Shown: positions 48,921 through 60,760, counted from the stretch's first letter. The stretch: DNA of 64,000 nucleotides from Planococcus citri (GCF_950023065.1 NC_088679.1:57040001-57104000), one strand, 5' to 3'. Notes: a model not told the origin generated them from the letters alone. Program-made: numbers and translations.

Positions 48921-50913
48921 CAGGGCCGTCGAGAGCCAATGGGGGCCCGAGGCAAATATAATTTGGCCCCATTTCGAGAGACGAAACCATATAGAGGTTT
49001 TTTGAGGGGGAGGGGAAAGTAGATTTGACTAAAAATGTGCCAAATGAAATATACTTCGGGAGAAAATACCAATTTTGCCCATCGATAAGTATCATATTGG
49101 ACTTGAAAAAATTGTCAATTTCTGTTTCGGAATTTTTGGGGCTCAAATGTGATTTTTTTTTTCATTTTAAAACAAGAAACAAAATGGCTCGAGCGAAGCA
49201 AGGGCGAAAGTTTTTGAAAATTGGATTTCGATTGCCCTGAAAACAATGTTTTTTAGGAAGTTGATTTTGAATAAGAAGAAGACAGGTTCGAGCGAACTGA
49301 GGGCGAAAATTTTTGAAAATTTGTATTTTGAGAGAACTAAAAACTTGGTCTTTTTATGCAAAGAGTTCATTTTTGGGCTTCCAAAATTTTAAGATTTTAA
49401 AGATTTTTTTCTAGGATGTTAATTTTGAAAAAGAAAAGAGAACGAGCCCAAGTACGGGCGAAAGCTCTTGAAAATTTGTATTTCGAGAGACATAAGAACG
49501 ATAGACTGATATTATATTCATTATTCGAGAAGATTATTTTTTTACTTTAAAACTTTAAAACTTGAATGATATTTTTCATTTAGAAATTTCAATTTTGAAA
49601 AAGAAAAGAAAGTCGAACGAAGCGAGGGCAGAAGCTTTTGAAAATTTGTGTTTTAAGAAGTAAAAAAACAGACTTTTCTTTCATCACAGGCCCACAGTGA
49701 GACAGATTCATTTTTTTCGGTATCAAAAAATCATATTTCAGAAATGAATGCGAATTTTGGCGTCGATCTTTTCGCTACAGGGGTATTTTGAGGCGCTGAA
49801 TTCATTTTCGACGTTATTTTGGTTCGAATGCCAAATGGAGCCCCAGCAGGAGGGGGGGTGAAAGGGGTGAATTTTCAAAAAAAGTCGAGTGGGGTATCGA
49901 TATGTATGTTTTTTGGGCCCCAGAATTCATTTTTGACGTTATTTTGGTTCGAAACCCAAAAGGAGCCCCAGCAGGGGGCTGAAAAGGGGTGAATTTTTGA
50001 AAAAGTCGAGTGGGGTATCGATATGTATGTTTTTTGGGTCCCAGAATTCATTTTTAACGTTATTTTGGTTCGAAACCCAAATGGGGCCCCAAGACGGAGT
50101 TGCGAAGGGGCAAATTTTTGAAAAAGTCGAGTGGGGTATCGATATACATATGTACGTTTTTTAGGCTCCAGAATTCATTTTTGGCGTAATTTTGATCTGA
50201 AACCTAAAGGAGCCCCAGGATGGGGGGGGGGGGGTGCAACGGGGCAAAGGCATAAAATTTGAAATTTTTCGTAATGTTGTTGAAAATTTGCGATTTTTCA
50301 AGTCCAATTAGGGGAGAATCGGGACGTTTCGGGAAAAAGTATTCATGTACCATGAAACCTCATACTATACCTAAGGGACTTAATGCAAATGTACTCAATT
50401 TGGCATGGTTTGACATGGAAAAGTTCAAAGCTGCTAAATTATGTTAGGTAATGTAAAAAAATTGACTTTATTTTCTATCATTTCCGGAAAATTCAACGAA
50501 TGAAAAATTAAAAAACAATTTCATTTATGAAAAGAGGACACAATTATGTACCTTTCAAACCATGTATTGGAGCACCAAAATCGATTAAAATTAACACGAG
50601 AGATCTCACATTGAAAAAACACCTACGAGCAACCAGTGTATGAGCCATTGTACAGTGTGACATCTTATCGCGTCTCTGTAGTAAAAATGATTTCGTCTAC
50701 ATCTCTAATTATTTGTATACCATTTAGTAGTGGTAGGTACTATGGGTAATATTTTACCATACTTTTCATTCCAATTCTGACGATTTCAATTTTTCGATTT
50801 TTGATACCCTAAAAAGTGATTATGTCCCACTGTGTGAGGTCCTTCTTTTGCCAGATCATTGAGAAAGTGTGGGCCCAGAGCAAACAACCCCCTTCCACCT
50901 TTCGACGGCCCTG
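48921..50913. mobile_element. hAT-like element with CAGGGCCGTCGA ends, in troponin T intron 1
   Basis: The left end CAGGGCCGTCGA (48921) and right end TCGACGGCCCTG (ending 50913) are exact inverted repeats; the flanking octamers GATTTACA and GACTTATC match at five of eight positions, as an eroded 8-bp hAT target duplication would. The interior has four or more copies of CGAGCGAAGCRAGGGCGAAAG followed by TTTTGAAAATTTGTATTT, then the 125-bp array at 49.79-50.24 kb. No transposase. Confidence 0.6.
49790..50240. repeat. tandem repeat, about 4 units of 121-127 bp
   Basis: Each unit contains CAGAATTCATTTTTGACG, TTTTGGTTCGAAACCCAAA, a GGAGCCCCAG block with a following G-rich run, and GTCGAGTGGGGTATCGATAT. 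Units anchor at 49798, 49923, 50044 and 50171. It lies inside the hAT-like element at 48921-50913. Confidence 0.85.
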
Positions 50914-50985
50914 GACTTATCCACGTGGGTACTTGGGGAATTTATATTCAACAAATTTTAATTCATTCCTAAACATTGTTTGCAG

Positions 50986-53900
50986 GTTAAATCCCTTTAA
51001 GCAAGATGTCCGACGACGAAGAAGTTTACACGTGAGTATTTTTTCTTCTTTTTACCTATCCTATCCAATCAACCTGATGATTTTTCAATTTTTTTAAAAT
51101 TTACTCATCGCTAAATAATTTTTCAGTGACTCTGAAGAGGAGGCGTAAGTTGCATTATCATATTATACGCTTTAAAAGTTGGCGTGTGATATGCTTTGCT
51201 TCTCGCTTTCGTATCTGATATCGAAAATTTTTCAATTTCGTAATACTTATCGCTTTTTAGCTCATTATCGTTTTTTTTAAAATTTAGTTCAGCTTTTCGA
51301 GTAGCTATTGAAAACAATTTTTTTTTAAAGGTGACTGAAAAGTTTATTAGCCAGCAAATTTTTCTCGCTTTTTCAGGTCTTTCAACAGTGTTTTTCCAAC
51401 TCTTTTCAATAGTGAAACAGAACAAAAAAATTCAAAAAATTTGGGTTTTGATGAATTTTTGAACTTTTTAAAATCAGGATGAGGAAATTAAAAAAAAAAA
51501 ATTTGTTTTTAATATATAAAAAAAAGAGAACTGGAATGAAAATTGTATTTTTTTTTTTTTTTTTTTTCGTTAAAGAATAAACGTAGAAATCTTTCAAATC
51601 AAGTACCCCACAAAAAAATTAACAGCTTCAGGTGAAATATGTAGTATGTATCTAACATACGATTTGTTGATAATATTCCACTAATCCCACGCATCTATGA
51701 TTTATTTTGAACAAAAATATTTTTTTGGGGGGGGGGGGAGGGGCGGTGCTCAATATTTTTTATAGCACGCTGCATGTAATATTTTCAAGAGCACTTTCTC
51801 ATTATTTTGTTGCTAATAATATGTATAAGTATTTTGTACAAGTGAAAAGTAACAAAAGAAATTCTTGCGAATAATTCATCTATAGCTTCCTTTACCTACA
51901 CTACACGTAATTTACCTAGTTTTAGTTTGATACAACCCTTATGTACTTTATACCTATGTACCGATTACCTACCTAGTACAGTACCTATTAACATTTTAAT
52001 CGTAATAATTGTACCTATAAGTATATCCTGTTCTGATTTTGTTTGTTTATTTTTTTAAAAATGATTTTCACGTTTGGTTGACTACAATATATAAAGGCAA
52101 CCAGAAGCAGATAAGAAGAAAGAGTAAGTTTGAAAAGTTTTTCAATGATTGCACGGTCGGAAGCACTGTAGTAGCTTTAGGCTAGCACTCTTGTATCTCT
52201 GCTTTTTCATCACTAGGCTAGTAGGCGTTCACGAATAACTCATATTCTGTTAATCGTTCGCTTCCGAGATTTTCCATTTTCTGAAGGGAGGTTCGTAGCT
52301 ATATAGGTTCTAGTGTAAAAAATGTTCTGAAAATATGATTCTTCTTCTGCTCTTATACTTGGTGAGATGGTGGTTAAAACGTGAGGTAGTGATAGAATGT
52401 ATATCGTATATTAGGGTGGATAGACCCCAAACAAAGTCGACGGATTTTGACCAAATTCAGCAGAGGGCTTCATTTCGAGTTGAAAGTTACTCAGAAAAAA
52501 ATTTAGTTCCGGAGGTGCCCCTGGAGGGGAGAGATGGACTCTCCAACAGGAGGTATTTACGAAAAAATCGTGACTTTTTGCTTTTTCGCTCATGTAAAAA
52601 AAATTGTAAATTTTGGACTAAGTATTTTTTTCGATTTTTTCAAATTGGCAATAATGGCCAAAAAATTGGCACCACTGCGTTTCAAAATATTACCCCGATT
52701 TCAGAAATGATATCTCTCAATATTTTGGCTGAATTAATGCGAAACATATGCGAAAAAAAAAATATCAAAACACGAATTTATCCAAAACTGAGTAATTTTT
52801 AAATTTTCATCCACTCAGTAAAACCCTAAAAGTGGTCTTAGATTCGACGCAAAATCTCAAATACTTTCATTTGAACAAGACCATTTTTCCTAAAAGAACG
52901 GTTGGGAAGTAACAGGAGCGAAAAAGCCACTTTTTTGAAAATGTCGTCACTTTGAGAGTCCATTCTTTCCTTCAGAGTTACAATTTCTTTTGAATAGGTA
53001 ACTTTCAACTCAAAATTAAGGTCTGAATTTAGTAAAAATTCACAAATCGACCCTATTGAGTAGGTTTTAGAGATATAGGTAGGTTGCTGTTTGTGTAAGA
53101 AGAGGTCGATTTTATCGTTCTAACGTAGGTGTAGGTATCTGTAAACTTATAGTATTAATTCTAATATGTACGTAGAAAAACTTAACGCTGTAGTAAAATA
53201 AACATTAACATACGAGCTATTATGTTTACATACGAACGTTAATAGCCATGTACTTGTACTTATAATATTTAAAAAAATCTTCGATTCACAACAAGCGTCC
53301 AAAAAATCAGCTAATTTATTAATCTCGTGCTCGTAAGACGTAAAGTACATTAAAATTCGAATCGAGTGTGAACGCCATTCTTACTTACACGTTCACATGA
53401 CATAACCGAATTACTCATCCAAGCTAAAAATACCGCACCGAATACGAGTTTCCTAATTTCAATTACATAATACTTAGAAAGGGAACTTGAAAAATAAGTA
53501 GGCTTATCAGAAATAGGAAACTTTCCAACATGGATTTCTCACACATCCGATACAAATTATCGATAATTTTTTTGTGTATATTTGCGAGTAGGTACCCACC
53601 TACTCATTTAACAAGCATGTTGTGAATCTTGGATTTTTTTTTCACCTAGTTCGATTAAAACAGCACAAAACGCTGAATAATTAGACTGTGCTATATGACT
53701 ACGTAATGCACCGATATTTTTTCTTTCAATTTAAATGCACGATGTATAAATAAATTGATCTATCCATCTATCTATCTATCTATCTATGTATTTCACAATA
53801 AATAGTCTACAGTTCAACTGGCAAACAATGCTCCAGAAATCGAATCTGAATACTTAGCATTTTCGCGACTCAAAAAATTCAGTTTGCTTTTGGTAGATAT

Positions 53901-56900
53901 TGGTTTAATATTTCGGAAAAGACTTGAGCATATTCTGAGTAGAAATGAATTCTTGTAGAATTATTCAAACGCGATGCTGCGACCTATCAAAATAGGTTAA
54001 AATTTCGCGAAAAATTCGAAAATTTCCACAAAAATGTTTTTTGAAGTATTTTTGAAGAATTTTGAGCCCAAAACTGGGTCATGATTTTTGAGGGTTTTGA
54101 AAAAGTGTGATTCGACTTCTCAAAATGGGTTAAAATTTCGCGAGAAATTCAAATAGTTCCACAAAAATATTTTTTTTTTAGCAATTTTAAAGAATTCTGA
54201 GCCGAAAACTGGGTAATAATTTTTGAGGGTTTTGGGAAAAGTGTACATTTGACCAATCAAAATGGGTTAAAATTTCCCGAGAAATTCAAATAGTTCCACA
54301 AAAATATTTTTTCAGCAATTTTAAAGAATTCTGAGCTCAAATCTGGGTAATAATTTTTGAGGGTTTTGGAAAAAGTGTAAATTTGACCAATCAAAATGGG
54401 TTAAAATTTCGCAAGAAACTCGAATATTTCCACAAAAATATTTGTTCAGCAATTTTAAAGAATTCTGAGCCCAAAACTAGATCATGATTTTTGAGATTTT
54501 TGAAAAAATATGATTCGACCCATGAAAATGGGTTAAAATTTCGCGAGAAATTCAAATATCCCCACGAAAGTTTGTTGAGCATTGTAGCAGAATTTTGAGC
54601 TCAAAATGAGGTAATGATAATGATTTTTGGGATTTTTGAAAAAGTGTAATTCGACCTCTTAAATACTTAGGTTAAAATTTCGCCAGGAAATCAACAATAT
54701 TTCTAAAATATGTTTTTGAGCATTCCTGAAGAATTTTGAGCCTTTTACTGGATCATGATTTTAGAGAATTTTGAAAAAAGATAATTCGACGTAGGTATCA
54801 AAATAAGATTAAATTTTCGCGAAAAAATCAAATACTTCCACGAAAATGATTTTTGTATAATTTAGAGCTCAAAATAGGGTAATAATTTTGGGGATTTTTG
54901 AAAAAGTGTAATGCGACGACGTATCAAAAAATAGGTCAAAATTTCGCGAGAAAATTCTATTTTTCCACAACATGTGGTTTGAGCATGAACGTCCTCAGTA
55001 CAGTACGGAATATTTCTCTTCACATTTTCAAATAGGAAATTTTTTATTAGAGACATTTCATCTGTTTTGATTTGTTTTTCTTCAGACCAATTTGGTACAA
55101 TATTTCAACCAAAGTATCCATCTACCTACTTGCTTCAATTTTATATTAATTTATTTTGTGTGTTTTTCAGAGGAGATGGAGATCCCGAATTCGTTAAGGT
55201 AATGCAATTTATTTTTCATCAAGCAGCTCATAAACGGGAACAGGCTAATGTTTCAAAAATTGATTCATTTTAATGATAGTAGGAGGAGGGGAATATGAAA
55301 AAATAAAATAGAATAAAAAAAATAAAGGTACTCAGACAGTCGAGTCGTACCTACTTTGTATAAACTCAAAATTAGAAATTGTGAATAAATTCGACGCCTG
55401 TTCAAGTTTAAGATCGAATGCCAGAATGTCGTTTTCACTACATGTAGAATTTTTCCAACAGAGACAAGAAGCTAAAAGCTCTGCTTTAGACGAACAATTG
55501 AAAGAATACATCATAGAATGGAGAAAACAACGAACAAAGGAAGAAGACGACTTGAAACGTCTGAAAGAAAAACAAGCCAAACGCAAGGTACCTACTTTAT
55601 TGATGAATATGTACCTACATTTGAATAAATAAGTAAATGAATACCAAAGCTAAATTTTACGAATTAATATTATTAAAGGTCATGCGTGCAGAAGAAGAGA
55701 AACGTATGGCTGAACGTAAAAAGCAAGAAGAAGAAAGACGCCAACGCGAGGCTGAAGAAAAGAAACAAAAAGAAATCGAAGAAAAAAGACGACGATTGGA
55801 AGAAGCCGAAAAGAAACGTCAAGCAATGATGGCTGCTCTTAAAGTAATCACAATTTTTTGTACAAATTTCTCCCTTCGCCCCTTAGAATACCTGAAAGGT
55901 CATTTATTATATTTTAAACAAACAAAAAATTAGCAACTAACTGTAAAATGCAATAATAATCTAAGTATATTTAAACTTCAACTTTACAGGAAAACCAAAG
56001 CAAAACCAAGGGACCGAATTTCACCATTAGTAAAAAAGATGCCGGAGTAAGTTTTCTAATTTTCAGATCATTTTCCGCCATACTTACTACAGTCACACAG
56101 TTGGTATAAAAATGGGTAATTTTCAGGTATCCTTATCTTCTGCTCAAATCGAAAGAAATAAAACTAAAGAACAAATTGAAGAAGAAAAGAGAATATCGTT
56201 AAGCTTCAGAATTAAACCCCTTCAAATTGATGGTTTCAACATTCAAAAATTGCAATCCAAAGCTAGAGAATTGTGGGATTGCATTGTGAAACTTGAAACT
56301 GAGAAATACGACTTGGAAGAAAGACAGAAACGCCAAGATTATGACGTGAGTACCTATACTAATATGCTTTAGGGAAAAATAAACTCAATGTTTATAATGA
56401 ATATTGAATAATATATTTTTGTATTTTAGTTAAAAGAATTGAAAGAAAGACAAAAGCAACAACTTAGGCACAAAGCCCTGAAGAAAGGACTGGATCCTGA
56501 GTAAGTTAACTTACATATTTTAATCAATTGTAAAAAAGTTGAATTTGAGTAACCTTTTTTTTCTTTTTTTTTCGCAGAGCATTAACTGGCAAATACCCAG
56601 TAAGTTATAAAATTCCCTGAATAATTTCAATCACAAATGCCTTCGTACCATAACAAATACTTTTAAATTTTAGCCAAAAATCCAAGTTGCCTCAAAATAT
56701 GAAAGAAGAGTGGACACAAGGTCGTACGACGACAAGAAGAAACTTTTCGAAGGAGTAAGTAGAAATTATTATCCTCAACAATCTTCTTCTTTTCTTCTAT
56801 TTCGAAAAGATACCGTAGAAAAAAATCCTCAAAGTTATAAAATTTCACCAGTCAGTTCGCATCACTGCACGAACACTTTTTAATGGCAAACTGATTCTGC

Positions 56901-57972
56901 AATTTAATCAACACGAATGAAAACATGTCAATAAATTTGCATACTTTGCGCCGCAAATACCTTATTCCACAGAATTGATTCCATTATATTTTTTAAATCA
57001 TTCAAAAAAATTCCATTAGGGTTTCGAAGAAACGTTAAAAGAGACATCGGAAAATTATTGGCAAACCAAAACGCAACGGTTTATGAAACGTCGTAAACGT
57101 AAGTAAGCTGTAGTAAGTTGGTTATGAACGAATCCAGATTTCCGATTTGTGATTTCTTTGCATGCAACATTTTTATAGTTTCGTCTGCGTCTCCACAACA
57201 TTCTAGATAAATAGTAATACAGTACATACAATTCATTACTCATCGTACGACTGAATTGTGTGAAACATTTCAAATTACTTAGTTCCACAATACTTACTAG
57301 ACTATACAATCATACAAGATTTAGCATTGAAAAAATATACCTTACCTAGTTCCGAGAGTTTGAGTTTCGATTTATATATTTTATAATACCCTATTGAAGG
57401 ATTGAACCACAGTGTGCTAGTTTAGTTTCCATTAGTGACTGTCATATGTACGTTTTCCCTATTTTTTTCATAGCAAGTCCATCACGAATAGAGTTTATTT
57501 TTTTATCGAGCCTCCGCAAATAATCACCCGGTTTGCTCTTTCGTTAACAGCATGCGCTTTATGTTACGTATTTCAGGGTCATCAAGACTATGTTAAAGAA
57601 AGTACCGAGAAAAATTGGTCAGAAAAAGTAGGACAGTTTGAGAACCGCCCCAAATGTATGTATAATAATAATCCTACGACATACTATTAGTAATTTCTAG
57701 AATGCTTATCATCATTTCCTTGTATGAAATTTTCGTTTGTACGTGTCTTTTGATAGTCTTGTCTTTCAGTATAATAATGTTCTGATTACAACCCTTCACT
57801 ACAGGCAAATTACCAAAATGGTTCGGTGAACGACCAGGTAAAAAGAAGGATGATCCCGATACCCCTGAAGAAGAAGAATTGAAGAAAGCTGAAGAAGACC
57901 TTGATATCGAAGAACCTACCTTTGGAAACGACGATGAAGAAGTTGAAGAAGAAGAGGAGGTAGAAGAAGAAG

Positions 57973-58003
<31 letters not shown>

Positions 58004-59801
58004 TCGTATTCAACGCGCAAATTTTTAATATTACTCGTTTACAGTGGCGGCTACAGGTACCCCAAAAAGTAGCAAAAACTTCGTGAACCCGCTTTCCCCC
58101 TTCTCCATCAAAGTTTCCAAAAAACGTGAATTTTTCTTCAAGTTTTGGCACTTTTGGAATCGATTTGTACAATATTGATTTTATGGGTGGTTACTGTCAG
58201 CAGCAGGAATTCGAACTAATTTTTTTGGGCGAGGGGGAGGGGGAGGTGAGTCAGAGATAAACATGCCAAATAATTTCAAATTTTTCAAAACGATTCACCT
58301 ATTCTTTTAAAAAGTTTTTTTTTTTTTTTTTTTTTTTTTTAAATATGAATTTCGCAATTGATTTGGTTCTGTTTTTTTTTTTGCAAATTTTTGAAAAATA
58401 CTCGACTAATTTTTTGGAAAATGATAGAATTTCAAACATTGATTTTTAAACCATAGCATTCAAGAATAACATTAAATCTTCCGAATATTTCTAATTCGAG
58501 AAAGTACATTAAGTATGAAAGATCATTTTTGATAAGAAAAGTTTGTTTTTTTTTAGCTCTTACGTTTTTCATACTTTTTGATCATATTGGAAAAAAAAAA
58601 GTTTCGAAGCCCTAGCGAGACGAGAATGAAAGTTTTTGAAAAAAAGTTGCAAAATATATAAAAATGGTATAAAATTTAAGGTATTTTTTTTGGAAAAAAA
58701 GGAAAATTCATGTTTTCTTTAAACGAAGTCTCGCATTGACTTTCATCAGCTTCAGCATCAGGAAAAGTATTCTATTTAGAAAAAAAAAATAGGACTCATT
58801 GAGTTGAATTGTTCTGAAAAAAATCAACACCTTTTTGAGAAAAATTGTAATTTAAAAAAATTTAATACCGGGAAGAAAAGTTTACAAAAATTCTCAAAAA
58901 ACTCTTTTCGAAAAAATTTGGGCGGAGAAGTCTTAGAATGGCCTGCTTGGAAAACATTGTCCGCACTAATTAAATTTTCGTGGAATTTCGAATATTTTTG
59001 AAGTTTTACGTGCTATTGACCCGCAGAGGTGGATCGAAGCTATGTGATGGGGGAGGAGGTGGGTTGTATCAAGTTATTTTACCCACAAAAATCAAGGCTA
59101 TTTAACGTGCTGAGCGCTGAGCACAAAGATACCAAAAATTTTCAAAGAGCTGTAGCGGTTTCGTTGAAAAAAATCCGAATTTTTCAAATGGTTTGGGTAC
59201 CACAATATTTCTGGAATTTTGTAGTTTAATTTTTCCATTCCTAAAATGCTCCAATGGTCCGAGCGAAGCGAGAACAAAAAATTCGGAAAATTCATAATTC
59301 GACAAGGTAAAACAACGTTAATTTTAATAAAGAAAAATACTTGATTTTTCTGATCTCAACATTTTTCCAAATTAACGAAAAGTTTCTTAAAATTCCCACT
59401 TTAAAGATGAGAGAACCAGATTGACTCGAGCGAAGCGAGGGGAAAAGCTTGCCAAATTTATAATTCAAATAGGAAAAAATACCAATTGATTTTGATGTAA
59501 AAAGTCAGTTTTTCCACCCATATGAAGATTTTAAAAATTTGAATAAATATTTTCCCCACATATCGATAATTTGGGAAACAAAAAATGATAAAATTTCTAT
59601 AAAAAAAAATTCTGTAAGAGTTTGAAAATTTCTTGGGTACCCCTATAACATTTAGCAGACCACCCACAAATTGCAACACCTTCTACAATCTGTAGCTGCC
59701 ATTGCAATAATTTATGAGGGAAATCATTTACTTATACCATATATTTCTCATTTCAGGAAGAAGAAGAAGAAGAAGAAGAAGAGGAGGAGGAAGAAGAATA
59801 A
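50986..59801 (+). CDS. TnT: troponin T, complete coding region
   Basis: Thin-filament subunit that anchors the troponin complex to tropomyosin in striated muscle (upheld in Drosophila). Acceptor at 50985; ATG at 51006. Coding exons: 51006-51031, 51129-51146, 52097-52123, 55171-55198, 55462-55587, 55679-55843, 55990-56046, 56127-56345, 56430-56500, 56578-56599, 56674-56754, then 57020-57098 or 57577-57655, 57805-58001, 59757-59801. All have GT-AG borders and compatible phases; total 1161 nt, 386 residues. Landmarks: acidic start MSDDEEVYTDSEEEA, EYIIEWRKQRTKEEDDLKRL (about 47-66), charged helix EEKRRRLEEAEKKRQAMM, the tropomyosin/TnI/TnC-binding heptad region EERQKRQDYDLKELKERQKQ (about 213-232) and LKKGLDPEALTGKYPPKIQV, KLPKWFGERPGKK, and the poly-Glu tail. 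The donor after 58001 (GTTCGT) is weak; GTAGAA at 57960 is an in-frame alternative. Confidence 0.95.
52097..52123 (+). CDS. TnT: troponin T 27-nt microexon (probable cassette)
   Basis: It encodes QPEADKKK within the variable acidic N-terminal region. Exactly nine codons long, with identical phase at both borders, so the flanking exons (51129-51146 and 55171-55198) also join in frame if it is skipped. Drosophila troponin T has similar small alternative exons near its N terminus. Whether it is skipped here is inference. Confidence 0.8.
53757..53787. repeat. short (TCTA)n microsatellite
   Basis: About seven TCTA-like units in troponin T intron sequence. Confidence 0.8.
53980..54960. repeat. tandem array of eight ~134-bp units in troponin T intron
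   Basis: Units start at about 53981, 54115, 54251, 54385, 54517, 54653, 54787 and 54916 with a steady 132-136 bp period. Each contains CAAAATGGGTTAAAATTTCG, CACAAAAATATTTTTT, AAAGAATTCTGAGCCCAAAA and TTTTTGAGGGTTTTGAAAAA. The array fills part of the 3-kb intron between the microexon and the exon at 55171. Confidence 0.9.
57020..57098 (+). CDS. TnT: troponin T mutually exclusive exon, version a
   Basis: A 79-nt exon (acceptor CCATTAG, donor GTAAGT) encoding GFEETLKETSENYWQTKTQR and a basic end MKRRK, with its last base completing an Arg codon across the junction. It follows the exon ending KKKLFEG, where insect troponin T carries its alternative exon 10. Its twin is at 57577-57655. At 3n+1 nt, using both or neither shifts the frame. 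Confidence 0.88.
57577..57655 (+). CDS. TnT: troponin T mutually exclusive exon, version b
   Basis: A 79-nt exon (acceptor GTATTTCAG, donor GTATGT), the same length and phase as 57020-57098, encoding GHQDYVKESTEKNWSEKVGQ then FENRPK, with a Cys codon across the junction instead of Arg. Aligned to version a it keeps the initial Gly, KE(S/T), the acidic E-N and the central Trp but differs in charge: version a is more basic at its C-terminal end. In Drosophila the corresponding pair (10A/10B) is muscle-type specific. Confidence 0.88.
57895..58001 (+). repeat. GAA/GAG trinucleotide tract coding for poly-Glu
   Basis: A nearly pure (GAA)n run ends the penultimate troponin T coding exon and resumes at 59757 in the last exon. 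Beyond 58001 the frame would read eight more codons to a stop at 58026-58028 if the intron were not spliced. Confidence 0.85.
58042..59704. mobile_element. hAT-like element filling the last troponin T intron
   Basis: The left end CAGTGGCGGCTACAG (58042) is mirrored by CTGTAGCTGCCATTG (59690-59704). The interior contains GGTCCGAGCGAAGCGAGAAC (59257), GACTCGAGCGAAGCGAGGGG (59423) and long T-runs, as in the other members of the GCGAAG-word family. No clear target duplication remains. Outside it the intron (58002-59756) has only about 90 bp. Confidence 0.55.
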
Positions 59802-59863
59802 CCATTTTAAAAGAATTAGGTACCTCCTTCGAAAAATTAAACCAATCATGTTATTTATAATGA

Positions 59864-59869
59864 AATAAA
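59864..59869 (+). terminator. polyadenylation signal of troponin T
   Basis: AATAAA lies 63 nt after the TAA at 59799-59801. Confidence 0.75.
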
Positions 59870-60399
59870 TTCGTAAATTATATTATCTTTTATATTATTG
59901 TAAAAAATTAATATAACGAAACGGTGTTTATGCATGTATATGGGATACTTACCTATTAATTTTGTAAATTATATTCAAACAAAAAAGAGGATTTTTCAAC
60001 TTTCTCCCCTTTTTCAACTTCGTTATTGACAATAATTTTGAAATGCGACTTGTAAATTTTTCCAAAATATACATGATATTGTCTACCAATATCGTTACCA
60101 TTAACATGTTGATAAATAGTCCTGAGGGGCGGGGGGCATGGTTCCCCTGTTGATGTGCAAATTTTCCTTTCAATTTGATATTTTTCCTAGGTTTTGGTAA
60201 TTTTTTGTGTCTGAGGAGAGGGGTTGAGTGGAGAGCTGTCTGAAAATGTGGTTCAAAAATGGCAGTGAAAAGGGGGGATTCTCCCCACCCCCAAAAAAAA
60301 ACATTCCTCGCCATAGTTAACTGTGTTGAACGTTTTGGTATTTCTATTCGATTATTATGTTCATTGAACAGCTCTGCAATTCGCACAAATTTTACCAAC
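59870..60399. other. intergenic, nothing recognised
   Basis: AT-rich with short G- and C-runs. A 149-codon minus-strand frame (59949-60398) crosses low-complexity sequence, has no family signature and is not accepted. Confidence 0.4.
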
Positions 60400-60760
60400 T
60401 GCAGCTGGATTGCTAAAATTCACTCGAAACCCTAATTTCAATATACTGAATAGACTGAAGGTGGTTTTCAGCCGTTTTGGAACTGCCGGTGACGTTTTAG
60501 AAACTATTCCAGATTTTTATGAGGTGCCATAACAGTGCAAAATGTAAATTATAGCGTTCCATCAGCTTCATTAGATTAATATTTTGCGGACTGGCAACTT
60601 TGGAAAACCTGCTGGAGGCTTCAGGACTGCTCAAAATAGTTTGAAACAGTTTTCAGCCCTTTCGGGGGGGAGGGGGAGGTTCGAAAATAGGGCATCTACC
60701 TAAATTCAGCTTTATGTCAACTTGTTGAGATTATCTACTGCCACCGTTGGCAAGATTTAT
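60400..60760. repeat. decayed foldback-family fragment
   Basis: Contains CTGCTGGAGGCTTCAGGACTGCTCAAAATAGTTTGAAACAGTTT (60610-60653) and a GGTTCGAAAATAGGGCATC block, in the same order as the right arm of copy D. Confidence 0.6.

Noticed and set aside
53980..54960. CRISPR-like array
   Set aside because: Period 134 bp with diverged units and no short identical repeats separated by unique spacers, in an intron of an animal gene; an ordinary tandem repeat.
57810..58172. 120-codon minus-strand open frame opposite the troponin T tail
   Set aside because: Antisense shadow of the GAA tract, giving a poly-Phe run; the plus-strand troponin T exon explains the sequence.
59949..60398. 149-codon minus-strand open frame
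   Set aside because: Low-complexity and homopolymer-driven sequence downstream of troponin T; no domain, no splice signals, no supporting neighbour.
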